This document shows positions 56,401-64,000 of a stretch of 64,000 nucleotides of DNA, piece by piece (position 1 is the stretch's first letter; each line of letters opens with the position of its first letter). Made by a program: the position numbers and the translations under genes. The notes under the pieces are model-generated. The model did no database searches. It saw nothing but the letters and a program-made list of their open reading frames with translations, and had not been told where the DNA came from. Source of the DNA: Mytilisepta virgata (Eukaryota; Mollusca; Bivalvia; Mytilida; Mytilidae); contig CM051518.1 of NCBI GenBank assembly GCA_028015205.1, forward strand, positions 51,942,372-52,006,371, in the 5' to 3' direction.

Positions 56401-59400
56401 CTTGAATATTATTATAGATAAAGACAAATTGTAAACAGCAAAAATGTTCAACAAAGTAAGATCTACAAATAAGTCAACATGACCAAAATCATTGATTGAC
56501 CCCTTATAGGAGTTTTTGCCCTTTAAAGACGGCATCCAGCATAGACTTTCCTTTAAAGATCTTTTCATCTCAAACCACTGGGCCAATTGAGACCAAACTT
56601 TGATGGAATGGTCCTTGGGTGGCCCCCTTCCAAATTATGTCTGGCATCCCCGACTTCCAACCGAGATGGCTGCTGTTACTAAAAATAGAAAAAAAGGGGG
56701 GGGTGACTTTCAAAAATCTTCTTATATGAAACTACAAGTCCAGTTGGAACCAAAGTTGGCAGTAATAGTTCTTAGGAGGTTCTCTTTCAGAAATATGTCC
56801 AATGACCCGGACTGTTAACCAAGATGGCCGCCACAGCCGAACTTAGTTTAACATAGGGCCCTATGGGAAAATTCATTGAAAAATCTTCTTGTCTGAAACC
56901 CCTTGACATATTGGAGCCAGACTTGGCAGCAATGGTCCTTAGGAGGTCCTCCTTCAGAAATATGTCCGATCACCTGGATTGTGAACCAAGATGGCTGCCA
57001 CACCGAACTTTGTTAAATATTGGACCCTACTGGAAAATTCATTTAAAAATCTTCTTGTCTGAAACCGCTTAGCCAGTTGGAACAAGACTTAACAGAAATG
57101 GTCCTTAGATGGTTCTCTTTTAGAAATGTATCCGTTGACCTGGACTAAACCAAGATGACTGCCACAGCTGAAATTAGTTTAGGCCAAATAAAAAAATACA
57201 TGTGTTTAGGGTAACACACTGAAAAAAGTTAGGTAGGGTAGGTAGGGAAAATTTTTTTTTTAAATGAATTTTTTTAGTTACCTTGTATACTGGAGTCACC
57301 TTGACTTTAACAGTGCTTGTTGAAGAAAGGTTATAAAAAATTTAGGGTAGGCACTAAAAATTAGGTAGGGTCGGGTTACCCTAAACACAACTATATTTTT
57401 TTAAGGCCTTAACACGGAATCCTATAGAAAAATCAGCCAAATTGACTGCAACACTTAAATTTTTAGGTCTGCTCAAGGTGAAAAGTTAAATCCAGGTGAG
57501 CGATACAGGCTCTTGAGAGCCTCTAGTTTTAAAATAATTCTATTTAACGGGAATTTTAACAAATCGGGAGTAAAATAAGTGCAAATTATTTACATACTTA
57601 CCTCAAACCTTTCAGTAAACATTTTACAGATAGACCATTTCCTGACTTTGTTTTGGAAGGATTAAGTGAATTAAGAAGTACTATGAAAAAGATTTTAGAG
57701 GAAGAGGAAGATGACAGAATCATTGAAAAACTTGATAAAGGTAACAAGATGCTTTATAAAGATTTTTCTTACCTTAGCTGGTAAAATTTAAATGTTTTGA
57801 GATACTTTACAAAGGGTTTCATAATCTAGTTTTTACCTTGCAAAAATTAATGCATTTTAAGTTTCTAGTAAAGAAAATATTTAACATAGAGCTCCAGACT
57901 TTTTACATGTTTTATAGCTGTTTGGATTCTTTGGTGGGGCCTCGGTGGCCGAGTGGTCTAGGTAGTTTGTCATGACTACTAATGATCACTAGCCTGTCAA
58001 CGCTGAGGTTGTGAGTTCGAATCTCACCTGTGCGGTGTGTGTTCGACTCCGATCTTAATTGACAAGGATTGCCAATTTTCCTACCGAAGGTTGGTGGTTC
58101 TCTCCGGGTATTCTGGCTTCCTCCACCAATAAAAACTGGCCGCCACAAAATAGCCAAATGTGCAGAAAACGGCGTAAAACCCCAACTAAACAAAACAAAA
58201 AAGGATTCTTTGCTTAATTTTCAGGTCTTCATCAAAAAAAATATTTCGTAAAGTTTTAATAAAAATATTATAAATAATGCTGTGATGTGAATAAATGTTT
58301 GAGGTAACAAAAAGCTTGGGGTATGTTACAATGTTACCAGGATATCTTTGATGGATTAGTAATCTGCCAGAACAATAGTCATGTTAATTCATTAAAATTT
58401 CTACAATACCTCAGGAGATGCACTTGACATGGTGAAGAATAAAGAGAAGAAGTTGGAAGGTATCTCAAAATAGTTGTTTAAAAAGAAATGCATAATAAAA
58501 ATTGTTCTTAAATGATAATCATTATTTTCTGCATATTGAAAAGAATTGATATGAAGTAAAATATATTACTTTGTATGCTACTTTAAGGGAGATAATTTGT
58601 CTTGATATAGGTTTGCAAACATAGTCAAGAATTGTCAGATGAACTATTGGGAAATTCTTTACCTTTTACATTATGGTACTCAAACTAAAAACCCATTGTC
58701 AAAAGCAGACCTGATTTTCTTCCGCTTTAAAGCGGAATTCCGCTTTTGGAAGTCCGGATTTTTCCATTACGGTTCCTTTATTATACATAGTAAAATGGCT
58801 GCCGAAGTGTGATTTCCGCTCTGTTTTCCCTGTTGTCAAAATCAGGTCTGCAAAAGGGCTACTTCATAAGTTGGTTAAAATTGGTGCACTGGACTTTCAT
58901 TAATTTGAAATCTATTTTCAGATTTCTTTTATCTCAAAGAAGTTTGTTGTTTGTAACATAATATGTAACAGTCAACTACATACATGTGTAAAATGTCACA
59001 GTAGAAGATCGAGTCAGTGATAGATACTTTTAACGCATTAGATATTAAAATGCAAATCAAATTTTCCACAGTTTTTTGACAATTTGACTGAAGCAAATGT
59101 TATATATTCGATATGTTATGATATCCTATTATTGCACAAAAATTTTGATTTTAAATTTAACCATGCAAATTATTTTCCATACTAGAGATGTGAAATGTTA
59201 GCAAAAAAAAATTATCATACATGTGCAAATGACATAAACAGTATTTTCAAAATACTTCATGTAACAAATGATTCCATTTTTATGTGGCCGGTAATGGAAA
59301 TCTTATTTTATATTGTACAGATATCTGTATATCATGTAATGATCTTGGACAGGAAGTTGTACATCAACATCCATTATTTGTCGGAGGATTATGTAAAGAA

Positions 59401-62400
59401 TGCAAGGTTAGTTATCTATCAGAGGAAGAAAAAGGTTTTGTTGACTAAATATTTAACTGGATTTTCTGACAGAAAAAGATTTGGTTAAGAGTTGGTCTAT
59501 GTATGGCAAGTGGTCTGCTCTAACAGTGATAGAAGGAAAATCTCTTTTGCAGTCAGACAGCTTCGTGTTTTGTGTAGAAATGTCCATAATACAATAAGGA
59601 AAAAAAAGAGATCAAGTATTCCAACAATCCCTACCAAAATTTTTGAAAATCTATTAGTGGTCATGATTTATTGTTCATCCAATGTAATGTATTCACAACC
59701 TGGTTGAAATATGTATATTATTCCCAATTGATGTAATTCGTACATATTATCAGGTTTTCTGCAAACATATATCGTAAAATATCAGCTGCGAGACACAATG
59801 TGAAGTTTTTTTCGGCGAGTGAGCGTAGCGAACGAGCTAAAAAGCTTCATATTGTGTCCAGCGGCTTATATTTTACAATATTTGTTTGAAGAAAACTTTG
59901 ATGATAAATTTATCGTATTGTTAACTTGCAATCTTAATGGAATTCCTTACTTTTATGACGTCGCTGATATATTCGGGTCAGCTCATATTAGGGTCGGGTC
60001 AACTCTTTAAGATGTCACAGTGCCGAAATACGGGAAATTGTGAAGGCCTCAGCAGGTCTATATAGGCATGGGGAAATACCATAAAAGATGATACATGTAT
60101 TTTGGCTTATCATCTGTATAAAGTCAGATTTTCGTTTATTTGAAATATGGTGAGAAATCATGTTACGAATAACGTTTGTGGCTACAGAATTGTTAACAAA
60201 AGTATGTAGCAGAATAGAACTACAATTCTGTGGTAATTTTCTGGATAAATCCTTAAATTTTTTCTTCCTGAAAAAGTGGAAACTCTGAGAACAATTGCTC
60301 GTGGTAATAGGATAAACCATCTCCATTTTCAACATCTAAGATAAATTTTACTTAGTATGCATTGACTCATTCATTGTGATTTATTTAAATTTCTTAATGC
60401 TATTTATTTTTGTCATTTATTTTTTAGCAAGAGTTGACAGAATCTTTCTTTGCAGTAGGAGAGGATGGAACCGGGGTAAGAAGATGTACTATTTTTTGTG
60501 TAAATATTCTACCACTGATAGTGTTGGTGGCCTCACTGTGATGATAAGATGAAGAACAGCATAAAAAAGCTCTGTTTCTTGGCTTGAACTTTTGTCACTT
60601 TGCATACATGGTTGTCAAGTCAGCAATTCATCCACAGTATCATTTCTAATCCCCATAAATTTTCTATTACACTTTTACATTAAAACAACCTGATAAAATA
60701 TCAGTATTGTAAAAGTATAAGTTTTTCCCCCTGACTTGGTGTCTCTGTATGATAGTAAACCAAATCTTGCTTAAATTAACTTAGAAATTGAAAAAAAATG
60801 TTTTTGAGAAAAATGTAATAGGAAGCTGTTTTAAGGATTTTTTTATTTGAATGAAATATTGTTAGCATCTATATTTAATTTTAGATGTTTTGTGTAATAT
60901 GTTCCTCTGGTGGGAAGTTGTTTGTCTGTGAGAATGACATGTGTAGTAGGTTTGTATTTAGATTATGTAATATAAATTGTTCATCAAACTCAGAATTTTC
61001 TTTCTCTCCTCCCTCCTCCCAACTTTTGTAGAATAACAAAGGTAATTGTCATGAAATATTCCACACAACATCATAAAGATTGATGAATAGTGCTCACTTT
61101 AGATTATGATGATTTTCAGATTTTCATTTCAGAGTCAGGGACTGTAATTATAAAAATTGAGCAATATTTTATAAATTATATGGTAAACTGATAAGTGCTT
61201 TCACAGACATTAGATTTTATTGGATTTTTATGCTGATTTGCTGATTTTGGAGTTTAGGGACTTCGTAAATTTTTTATATGTTTTGTGGTAACTCTATAAT
61301 GCTTTCATCAATTTGTATAATATAACTAACTTGGGGAATTCAAACACCTGAATCTACAGAAAATTACGAAAGTGAAAGGTCATGTGAGCTTTTGCCATCA
61401 CTTTGCATCCGTCGTCCGTCCACATTTCACATTTTCATCTTTTTCTCTGAAACCACCAGTCCAAATTGATCCAAACTTGGCAGGAATGTTAATTGGATAG
61501 ATCTGTACTAATGTTGTTTTTTGTGCCAATTGGATAGTCAACAGGGGAAGATAATTCATTCTGATTGGACTTAATCTTCAAAGCTCTTCTTGTCAGAAAC
61601 TACTGAGCCAATTGAATTGATTTATTGCATGAATGATCCTTGGATGAATTTCTACAAAATTTATTTGTTTTGTGCCTATCGGGAAATTCAAGATGGCCGC
61701 TACAGCTGGACTAAGTTTAACATTTGACCCTATGGGAAAATTTGTATAAAGGTCTTCTTGTCAGAAACTACCAAGGTAATTGAAATGTTTATGATGTGTG
61801 AATGATCATTTGATAGACCAATACAAAATCTAGGTTTTATGTGGCGATCGAAAATTCAATATGGCCGCCACAGCCAGACTTGGTTTAACATTGAACCCTA
61901 TGGAAAATTTGTACAAAGGTCCTCTTGTCAGAAAATACCAAGCCATTTGAAATATTTTTATGTATGAACATGGAATTGGGATGAACATTTATAATAGTTA
62001 TGTTTTTTATGCCTATCTGAAATTCAAGATGGTCGCCACAGACAGATTGGACGCTATGAGGAAATTTGTAGAAAGGTCTTTTTGTCAGAAAATACTAAGC
62101 CAATTGAAATGTTTTTGTTGCATGAAGATCCTTGGATAAATGTCTGCTCCAACAGTTATGTTTTTGTGCCGATCGGAATCCAAGCTAGCTGCCACAGCTG
62201 AAATAATTTTAACATTGGACATTGGAAGAATTATTTACATATCTATTCTAGAAGTGCTGGGCACAGTAGAACAGTTTTTACAGATCTTATGTAGAAGCGC
62301 TTTGTCAGTTGTTGTCACCTAAAATCCAGGTGAGCGATTCAGGCTTTATGGAGCCTCTGGTTTTTATAAATTTCTGATACGACAATTCAGAGTTATGGAA

Positions 62401-62920
62401 CTTTATTAGTTGAAAAGTGTCAATTTTTCACACTTTGGACGGTTATGGAGTTTTATTCCTTCAAATTTCAGAGTTATGGAACTTTGTTCATTAAAAAAGG
62501 GGAAATTTTTCACTTGTCACGCTGTATCTTATGAACGCATTGTCCGATTTACTTAAACTTTACAGAGTTGTTTGTTGTGATAGTCTAAAGGTCTTTATAT
62601 TTTTTGGTGAAATTTCGATTTTATGTTCTAGAGTGTGATGTGACTTATTCATCAAAAATAAGGAACAAAATCAAAGGGTCTATATGTTAATTGGTGAAAT
62701 TTAATTTTCTGGACGACAGGCATATCATGCGCTCATGGCACAGCAGTTTATTGTACTTTTGTGCCACATTCCTTATGTTTTGAATTTATATGCAGGCTTG
62801 TAAAGACAACTATATTTAATAAGTGAAATTATCACCTTAATTTAAGTAGTTTATTTTTTTTTCAGTGTGTTTTGCATGGATTGCATAAAACTGTTTTTAG
62901 GACGACATCATATAGAAGAG
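47375..62920 (+). CDS. DNMT3: DNMT3-type de novo DNA (cytosine-5) methyltransferase, 5' and middle part, 13 exons
   Basis: Thirteen exons with compatible phases join to about 1,262 codons without a stop. Order: about 915 residues of low-complexity basic/acidic sequence; a box GWEESLRQKPRR-VLFQ (923-939); an AT-hook KRRGRPRIQ (967-975); a PWWP domain from residue 1000 (RWWPAMVV, FWFGDHKIS); a linker with LISWAQNGF as in DNMT3 proteins; and an ADD domain from about 1177 (DICISC, HPLFVGGLCKEC, CVICSSGGKLFVC, FCMDC). Family knowledge: DNMT3 enzymes set CpG methylation; PWWP reads H3K36 methylation and ADD reads unmodified H3K4. The last ADD cysteines and the methyltransferase domain lie beyond the window. 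The pre-PWWP region is about three times that of human DNMT3A. It acts in the nucleus. Weakest points: the first exon and the donor of exon 3. Confidence 0.9.
47755..48140 (+). repeat. GCTCACCTG-family modular repeat (copy 2), intron 1
   Basis: Starts 'agctcaactcacccgaaggg', passes (CCGT/CTGT)n, two modules 'cttcttctagagaac(c)gc', and ends 'aaggtgagctatacaggctc' 'ctgggagcctctgg'. Two short orphan ends lie just after it at 48,180-48,205 and 48,541-48,565. Confidence 0.7.
48599..48835 (+). CDS. DNMT3: DNMT3 coding exon 2
   Basis: Acceptor 'actttattttag', donor 'taaag|gtaatg'. Phase 1 in, phase 1 out. Encodes QFKSPVREVSVQTDETH and further Pro/Leu-rich sequence (LPEVLLDGEEIQLPPQ). A GTG at 48,625 that could look like a start is internal. 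No domain recognised. Confidence 0.75.
49055..50197. mobile_element. pogo/Tigger-like non-autonomous element in intron 2
   Basis: Terminal 'cagtcaaacctgc' (49,055) and 'gcaggtttgactg' (ending 50,197) are inverted and flanked by TA on both sides. Subterminal 'gcggtcacctgtcttgcgcg' and 'cggtctcctgtcttatgcgg' are also related. The TIR start CAGT and TA duplication fit the pogo/Tigger group. Contains a second element at about 49,291-49,939. Confidence 0.75.
49291..49939. mobile_element. Nested inverted-repeat element (AAGGCC family)
   Basis: 'aaggccttttatttttattt' plus 'aattggtttacggat' on the left is inverted as 'atccgtaaaccaactaatta' plus 'aaaataaatggcc' on the right. The interior has 'ggtcggtcggtcggg'. 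Related ends occur at 57,183-57,407 and near 53,275. Confidence 0.65.
50407..52859 (+). CDS. DNMT3: DNMT3 coding exon 3, giant disordered N-terminal exon
   Basis: 2,453 bases, acceptor 'tcatttgttttctag'. The 1-base carry-over from exon 2 completes a Glu codon. It encodes about 818 residues, Lys/Glu/Asn/Ser rich, predicted disordered. Basic clusters KRKTAPRRRIIGFHED, MKRRKVKQKDKKKKVVRTRP and TGRIIGRRAKKRKRTNED are likely nuclear-localisation or nucleic-acid contacts. FLPPF occurs twice (51,348 and 51,420). An acidic Asp/Ser/Thr tract (52,420-52,760) precedes the end. The donor 'aaag|gttttt' is weak but in phase 0, as exon 4 requires. Downstream codons to 52,991 are read-through into the intron. 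Confidence 0.85.
53498..53746 (+). CDS. DNMT3: DNMT3 coding exon 4: recruitment-box and AT-hook exon
   Basis: Acceptor 'gaattaactttcag', donor 'cagat|gtaaga', phase 0 on both sides. Residues 917-999. It carries GWEESLRQKPRRTVLFQ, closely matching GWESSLRQRPMPRLTFQ of human DNMT3A (recalled, not searched), and an AT-hook KRRGRPRIQ. It directly precedes the PWWP exon. Confidence 0.9.
53899..54048 (+). CDS. DNMT3: DNMT3 coding exon 5: PWWP domain core
   Basis: Acceptor 'ctctttatag', donor 'ggag|gtcact', 50 codons, phase 0/0. GHVVWGKLGRQRWWPAMVV and SWLFWFGDHKISE are diagnostic of the DNMT3 PWWP (human DNMT3B has WWPAMVV and WFGDGKFSE). Confidence 0.95.
54309..54330 (+). repeat. Third T-to-G homopolymer junction (short)
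   Basis: 'gattttgggggggggg' resembles the longer tracts at 1,548 and 22,440. It lies in intron 5 next to a minus-strand family R tail. Confidence 0.6.
54355..54650 (-). mobile_element. Family R tail, minus copy, in DNMT3 intron 5
   Basis: On the minus strand 'ctgacactccactggatttt', 'actcactggcaatgtggtgg', 'cttctgacacacctgatgtc', 'agtgggagttcacattgctt' and 'gttatgtttcattctcagga' follow family order. Confidence 0.7.
54918..55022 (+). CDS. DNMT3: DNMT3 coding exon 6: PWWP C-terminal helices
   Basis: Acceptor 'cttcattccag'. Encodes ISRDKIVPFVANFSRLYGG ... FKHGVQEAVK, aligned to the helical end of the DNMT3 PWWP. Donor is GC-type ('gtcaag|gcaagt') if exon 7 starts at 55,658. A GT donor at 55,027 pairs with an alternative acceptor and also keeps the frame. 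Confidence 0.85.
55658..55781 (+). CDS. DNMT3: DNMT3 coding exon 7: PWWP-ADD linker
   Basis: Acceptor 'gtaattaatcag', donor 'aaaag|gtattt', phase 0 in, 1 out. Reads VCAGRCGFDNSENNQ then LISWAQNGFVGEESSPLDSD, matching the DNMT3 'EWALGGF' linker motif. A second acceptor 10 bases inside (exon from 55,668) is possible with the alternative exon 6 donor. Confidence 0.85.
55990..57535 (+). repeat. GCTCACCTG-family modular repeat (copy 3), intron 7
   Basis: Starts 'agctcacctgacccaaaggg'; contains modules of about 168 bases (for example 'cttcttgtctgaaacc' at 56,884 and 57,053), each with an 'accaagatggccgccaca'-type block; ends 'caggtgagcgatacaggctc' 'ttgagagcctctag'. A MITE at 57,183-57,407 interrupts it. 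Confidence 0.8.
57183..57407. mobile_element. 225-bp MITE (AAGGCC family) inside the intron 7 repeat
   Basis: 'aggccaaataaaaaaataca' 'tgtgtttagggtaac' on the left is inverted as 'gttaccctaaacacaactat' 'atttttttaaggcct' on the right. The interior has 'ttaggtagggtaggtaggg'. Confidence 0.7.
57630..57740 (+). CDS. DNMT3: DNMT3 coding exon 8: linker
   Basis: Acceptor 'acattttacag', donor 'ataaag|gtaaca', phase 1/1. Reads DRPFPDFVLEGLSELRSTMK then KILEEEEDDRIIEKLDK: an acidic, probably helical linker. Confidence 0.8.
57934..58202 (+). mobile_element. tRNA-derived SINE with 10-bp target duplication, intron 8
   Basis: Starts 'gtggggcctcggtggccgag'. A box 'tggccgagtgg' (57,946-57,956) and B box 'gttcgaatc' (58,015-58,023) both fit the Pol III consensus. 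The body contains 'ttctctccgggtattctggc' 'ttcctccaccaataaaaac' and ends 'acgccgttttctgcacattt' in complement and an A-rich (CAAAA)n tail. The flanks share 'ggattctttg' (57,924-57,933; 58,203-58,212). The conserved body resembles SINEs common in bivalves (MetaSINE/BivaMD type, named tentatively). Confidence 0.88.
58415..58459 (+). CDS. DNMT3: DNMT3 coding exon 9: 45-base microexon before ADD
   Basis: Acceptor 'caatacctcag', donor 'ggaag|gtatct', phase 1/1; 15 codons GDALDMVKNKEKKLE. Together with the next exon it gives KKLEDICISC, parallel to RNIEDICISC in human DNMT3A, which supports this small exon. Skipping it keeps the frame. Confidence 0.75.
58705..58851. mobile_element. 147-bp MITE in intron 9
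   Basis: 'gcagacctgatttt' (58,705) is inverted as 'aaaatcaggtctgc' (ending 58,851); 'tccgctttaaagcggaattc' forms a secondary palindrome. Contains 'aaaatggctgccg', a YY1-like motif. Confidence 0.7.
59321..59406 (+). CDS. DNMT3: DNMT3 coding exon 10: ADD GATA-like zinc finger
   Basis: Acceptor 'tatattgtacag', donor 'tgcaag|gttagt', phase 1 in, 0 out. DICISCNDLG and HPLFVGGLCKECK supply the four zinc-binding cysteines of the first ADD finger (two CxxC pairs). Confidence 0.95.
59769..59881. repeat. 113-bp palindrome (MITE-like) in intron 10
   Basis: 'atatcgtaaaatatcagctg' ... 'acacaatgtgaagttttt' is inverted as 'aaaaagcttcatattgtgtc' ... 'ttatattttacaatat'. The centre is 'cgagtgagcgtagcgaacga'. 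Confidence 0.8.
60428..60475 (+). CDS. DNMT3: DNMT3 coding exon 11: ADD connector, H3-reading loop
   Basis: Acceptor 'attttttag', donor 'ccggg|gtaaga', 16 codons QELTESFFAVGEDGTG, phase 0/0. Corresponds to the DNMT3A segment ending YDDDGYQ that contacts the H3 tail; only one of the acidic contacts is kept. Confidence 0.85.
60885..60949 (+). CDS. DNMT3: DNMT3 coding exon 12: ADD PHD finger, first half
   Basis: Acceptor 'tatttaattttag', donor 'gtag|gtttgt', phase 0 in, 2 out. MFCVICSSGGKLFVCENDMC supplies four PHD zinc ligands. Confidence 0.92.
61380..62365 (+). repeat. GCTCACCTG-family modular repeat (copy 4), intron 12
   Basis: Starts 'catgtgagcttttgccatca' 'ctttgcatccgtcgtccgtc'. Four modules of about 165 bases begin near 61,580, 61,750, 61,918 and 62,077 ('cttcttgtcagaaactac' or variants), each with an 'aagatggccgc'-type block. 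Ends 'ccaggtgagcgattcaggct' 'ttatggagcctctgg'. Confidence 0.8.
62866..62920 (+). CDS. DNMT3: DNMT3 coding exon 13: ADD PHD finger, second half (last exon in window)
   Basis: Acceptor 'tatttttttttcag', donor 'gaagag|gtcagt', phase 2 in, 0 out. SVFCMDCIKLFLGRHHIEE gives the next CxxC. The final two ligands (DPWNCYMC in human) should be in the next exon to the right. Confidence 0.9.
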
Positions 62921-63339
62921 GTCAGTAAAAAAAAATGTAAAATGCCCTTCTGTCTAGAACTTTTTGAGCCATAAGTACCTCTATGCAAACAACGTAATAT
63001 TTATACCAGTGCATGTGATACATGTACAGTGATCACTGCATGTATAGGGCACTCAAGGGACAAGAAAAAATGTCAATTATACAGCTTTTGTATGTTGTAA
63101 CCACATTATTAAATAACAGCATTTAAAGTATTTTGGGAAATACTTACAAACAACTTCTTCTGCGAAACCATTTGACAGATTGAATTGATAATATGCCCGA
63201 ATGATTTTATGATAGACAATATAAAGCTGATTGTCAACTTGGCGTTAAACAATATACACTCAGTCATTCAACAAAACACAATTTCATCAAGTGTCGGTGG
63301 TAATCCATGTGAGCCATAACAGCCTCAGGACTTCTTTCT

Positions 63340-63960
63340 TTTTTTATGCCCGCCACAAATGTGGCTGGGGCATATAGATTTACCCTTGTCAGTCCGTTCC
63401 GATTCGGTTAAGTTTTGCGTTTAGCTCCATTTCTCAGAAACCTGTAGTAATATATCAATATTTCACCACTACAGTCATCTTGTATAGTACAACACAGTTC
63501 AGCAGCACTTGGGTCACTATGACCTACATTTCATGCTTCAGTGATTTTGGTTAAGTTTTGCGTTTAGGCTCATTTCTCAGAAATGTATAGTAATATATCA
63601 ACGATGTTTCACCACTACAGTTCTCTTGTATAGTACAATGTAGTTCAGCAACACTTGGGTCACTATGACCTACATTTCATGCTTCGGTGACTGGATAAGT
63701 TTTGCGTTTAGGTTCATTTCTCAGAGACCTATAGTAATACATCAATGATATTTCATCACTACAGTTCTCTTGTATAGTACAATGCAGTTCAGCAACACTT
63801 GGGTCGCTATGACCTACATTTCATGCTTCAGTGACTTTGCTTTAGTTTTGCGTTTAGGTTCATTTCTCAGAAACCTATAGTAATATATCAATGATATTTC
63901 ACCACTACAGTCCTCTTGTATAGTAAAATGCAGTTCAGCAACACTTGGGCTGTTTTTATG
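63340..63960 (+). repeat. About 145-bp tandem repeat, four units, at the right edge
   Basis: After 'tatgcccgccacaaatgtgg' 'ctggggcatatagattta', the unit 'agttttgcgttta' ... 'tttctcagaa' ... 'tcaccactacag' ... 'cttgtatagtac' ... 'cacttgggtcactatgacct' repeats starting near 63,411, 63,553, 63,695 and 63,845. Runs close to the window end. Confidence 0.85.
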
Positions 63961-64000
63961 GTGAGGTCTTATAGACACATTTTCTAGTTTCATTTTTTTT

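Noticed and set aside
57912..58193. 93-codon minus-strand ORF across the SINE
   Set aside because: Entirely within the SINE and its flanks; SINEs are noncoding.
60015..60335. 106-codon minus-strand ORF in DNMT3 intron 10
   Set aside because: No recognised domain and no splice or promoter context; likely chance or an unrecognised repeat piece.

Overview
The window reads as nuclear DNA of a bivalve mollusc, most likely a mussel (Mytilidae). This is inferred from the AT-rich, intron-rich sequence, the invertebrate DNMT3 and GPCR coding pieces, and interspersed repeats ending in the bivalve-type module 'caggtgagcgatacaggctc'. The species is not proven by the sequence. Nothing prokaryotic (operons, Shine-Dalgarno sites, CRISPR) is present.

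Layout. 1-900: the 3' part of a rhodopsin-like GPCR gene that enters from the left, with its polyadenylation signal. 900-47,370: a long gene-poor tract of mobile elements and tandem repeats. Landmarks are a Mutator-like element with minisatellite arms and a 9-bp target duplication (10,642-13,308); a possible cys-loop receptor exon fragment (about 19,132); a MITE with TTA duplication (23,143-23,371); a 5'-truncated LINE inserted in a retroelement tail (27,467-28,742); a three-layer nest holding a Tc1-type transposon with one frameshift (34,504-37,577); retroelement reverse-transcriptase remnants (25.5k and 39.3k); a GATATC palindrome array (40.0k); an 873-bp foldback element with an 8-bp duplication (41,543-42,415); and a head-to-head G-rich/C-rich minisatellite element (42,504-44,216).

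47,371-64,000: the 5' and middle part of a DNMT3-type de novo DNA methyltransferase gene on the plus strand. Thirteen phase-compatible coding exons encode about 1,262 residues: a very long low-complexity N-terminus, a box matching the part of DNMT3A known for nucleosome/H2AK119ub recruitment, an AT-hook, a PWWP domain, and most of an ADD zinc-finger domain. The gene leaves the window before the catalytic domain. Its introns hold a pogo-like element, a tRNA-derived SINE with intact target duplications, several MITEs and large modular repeats.

The most notable biology is the mussel DNMT3: its length, the DNMT3A1-like recruitment box joined to an AT-hook, substitutions at PWWP and ADD histone-reading positions, and an intron in the PWWP region that can be spliced in frame either as GC-AG or as GT-AG. 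The second theme is nested and foldback mobile elements whose inverted arms are tandem arrays.
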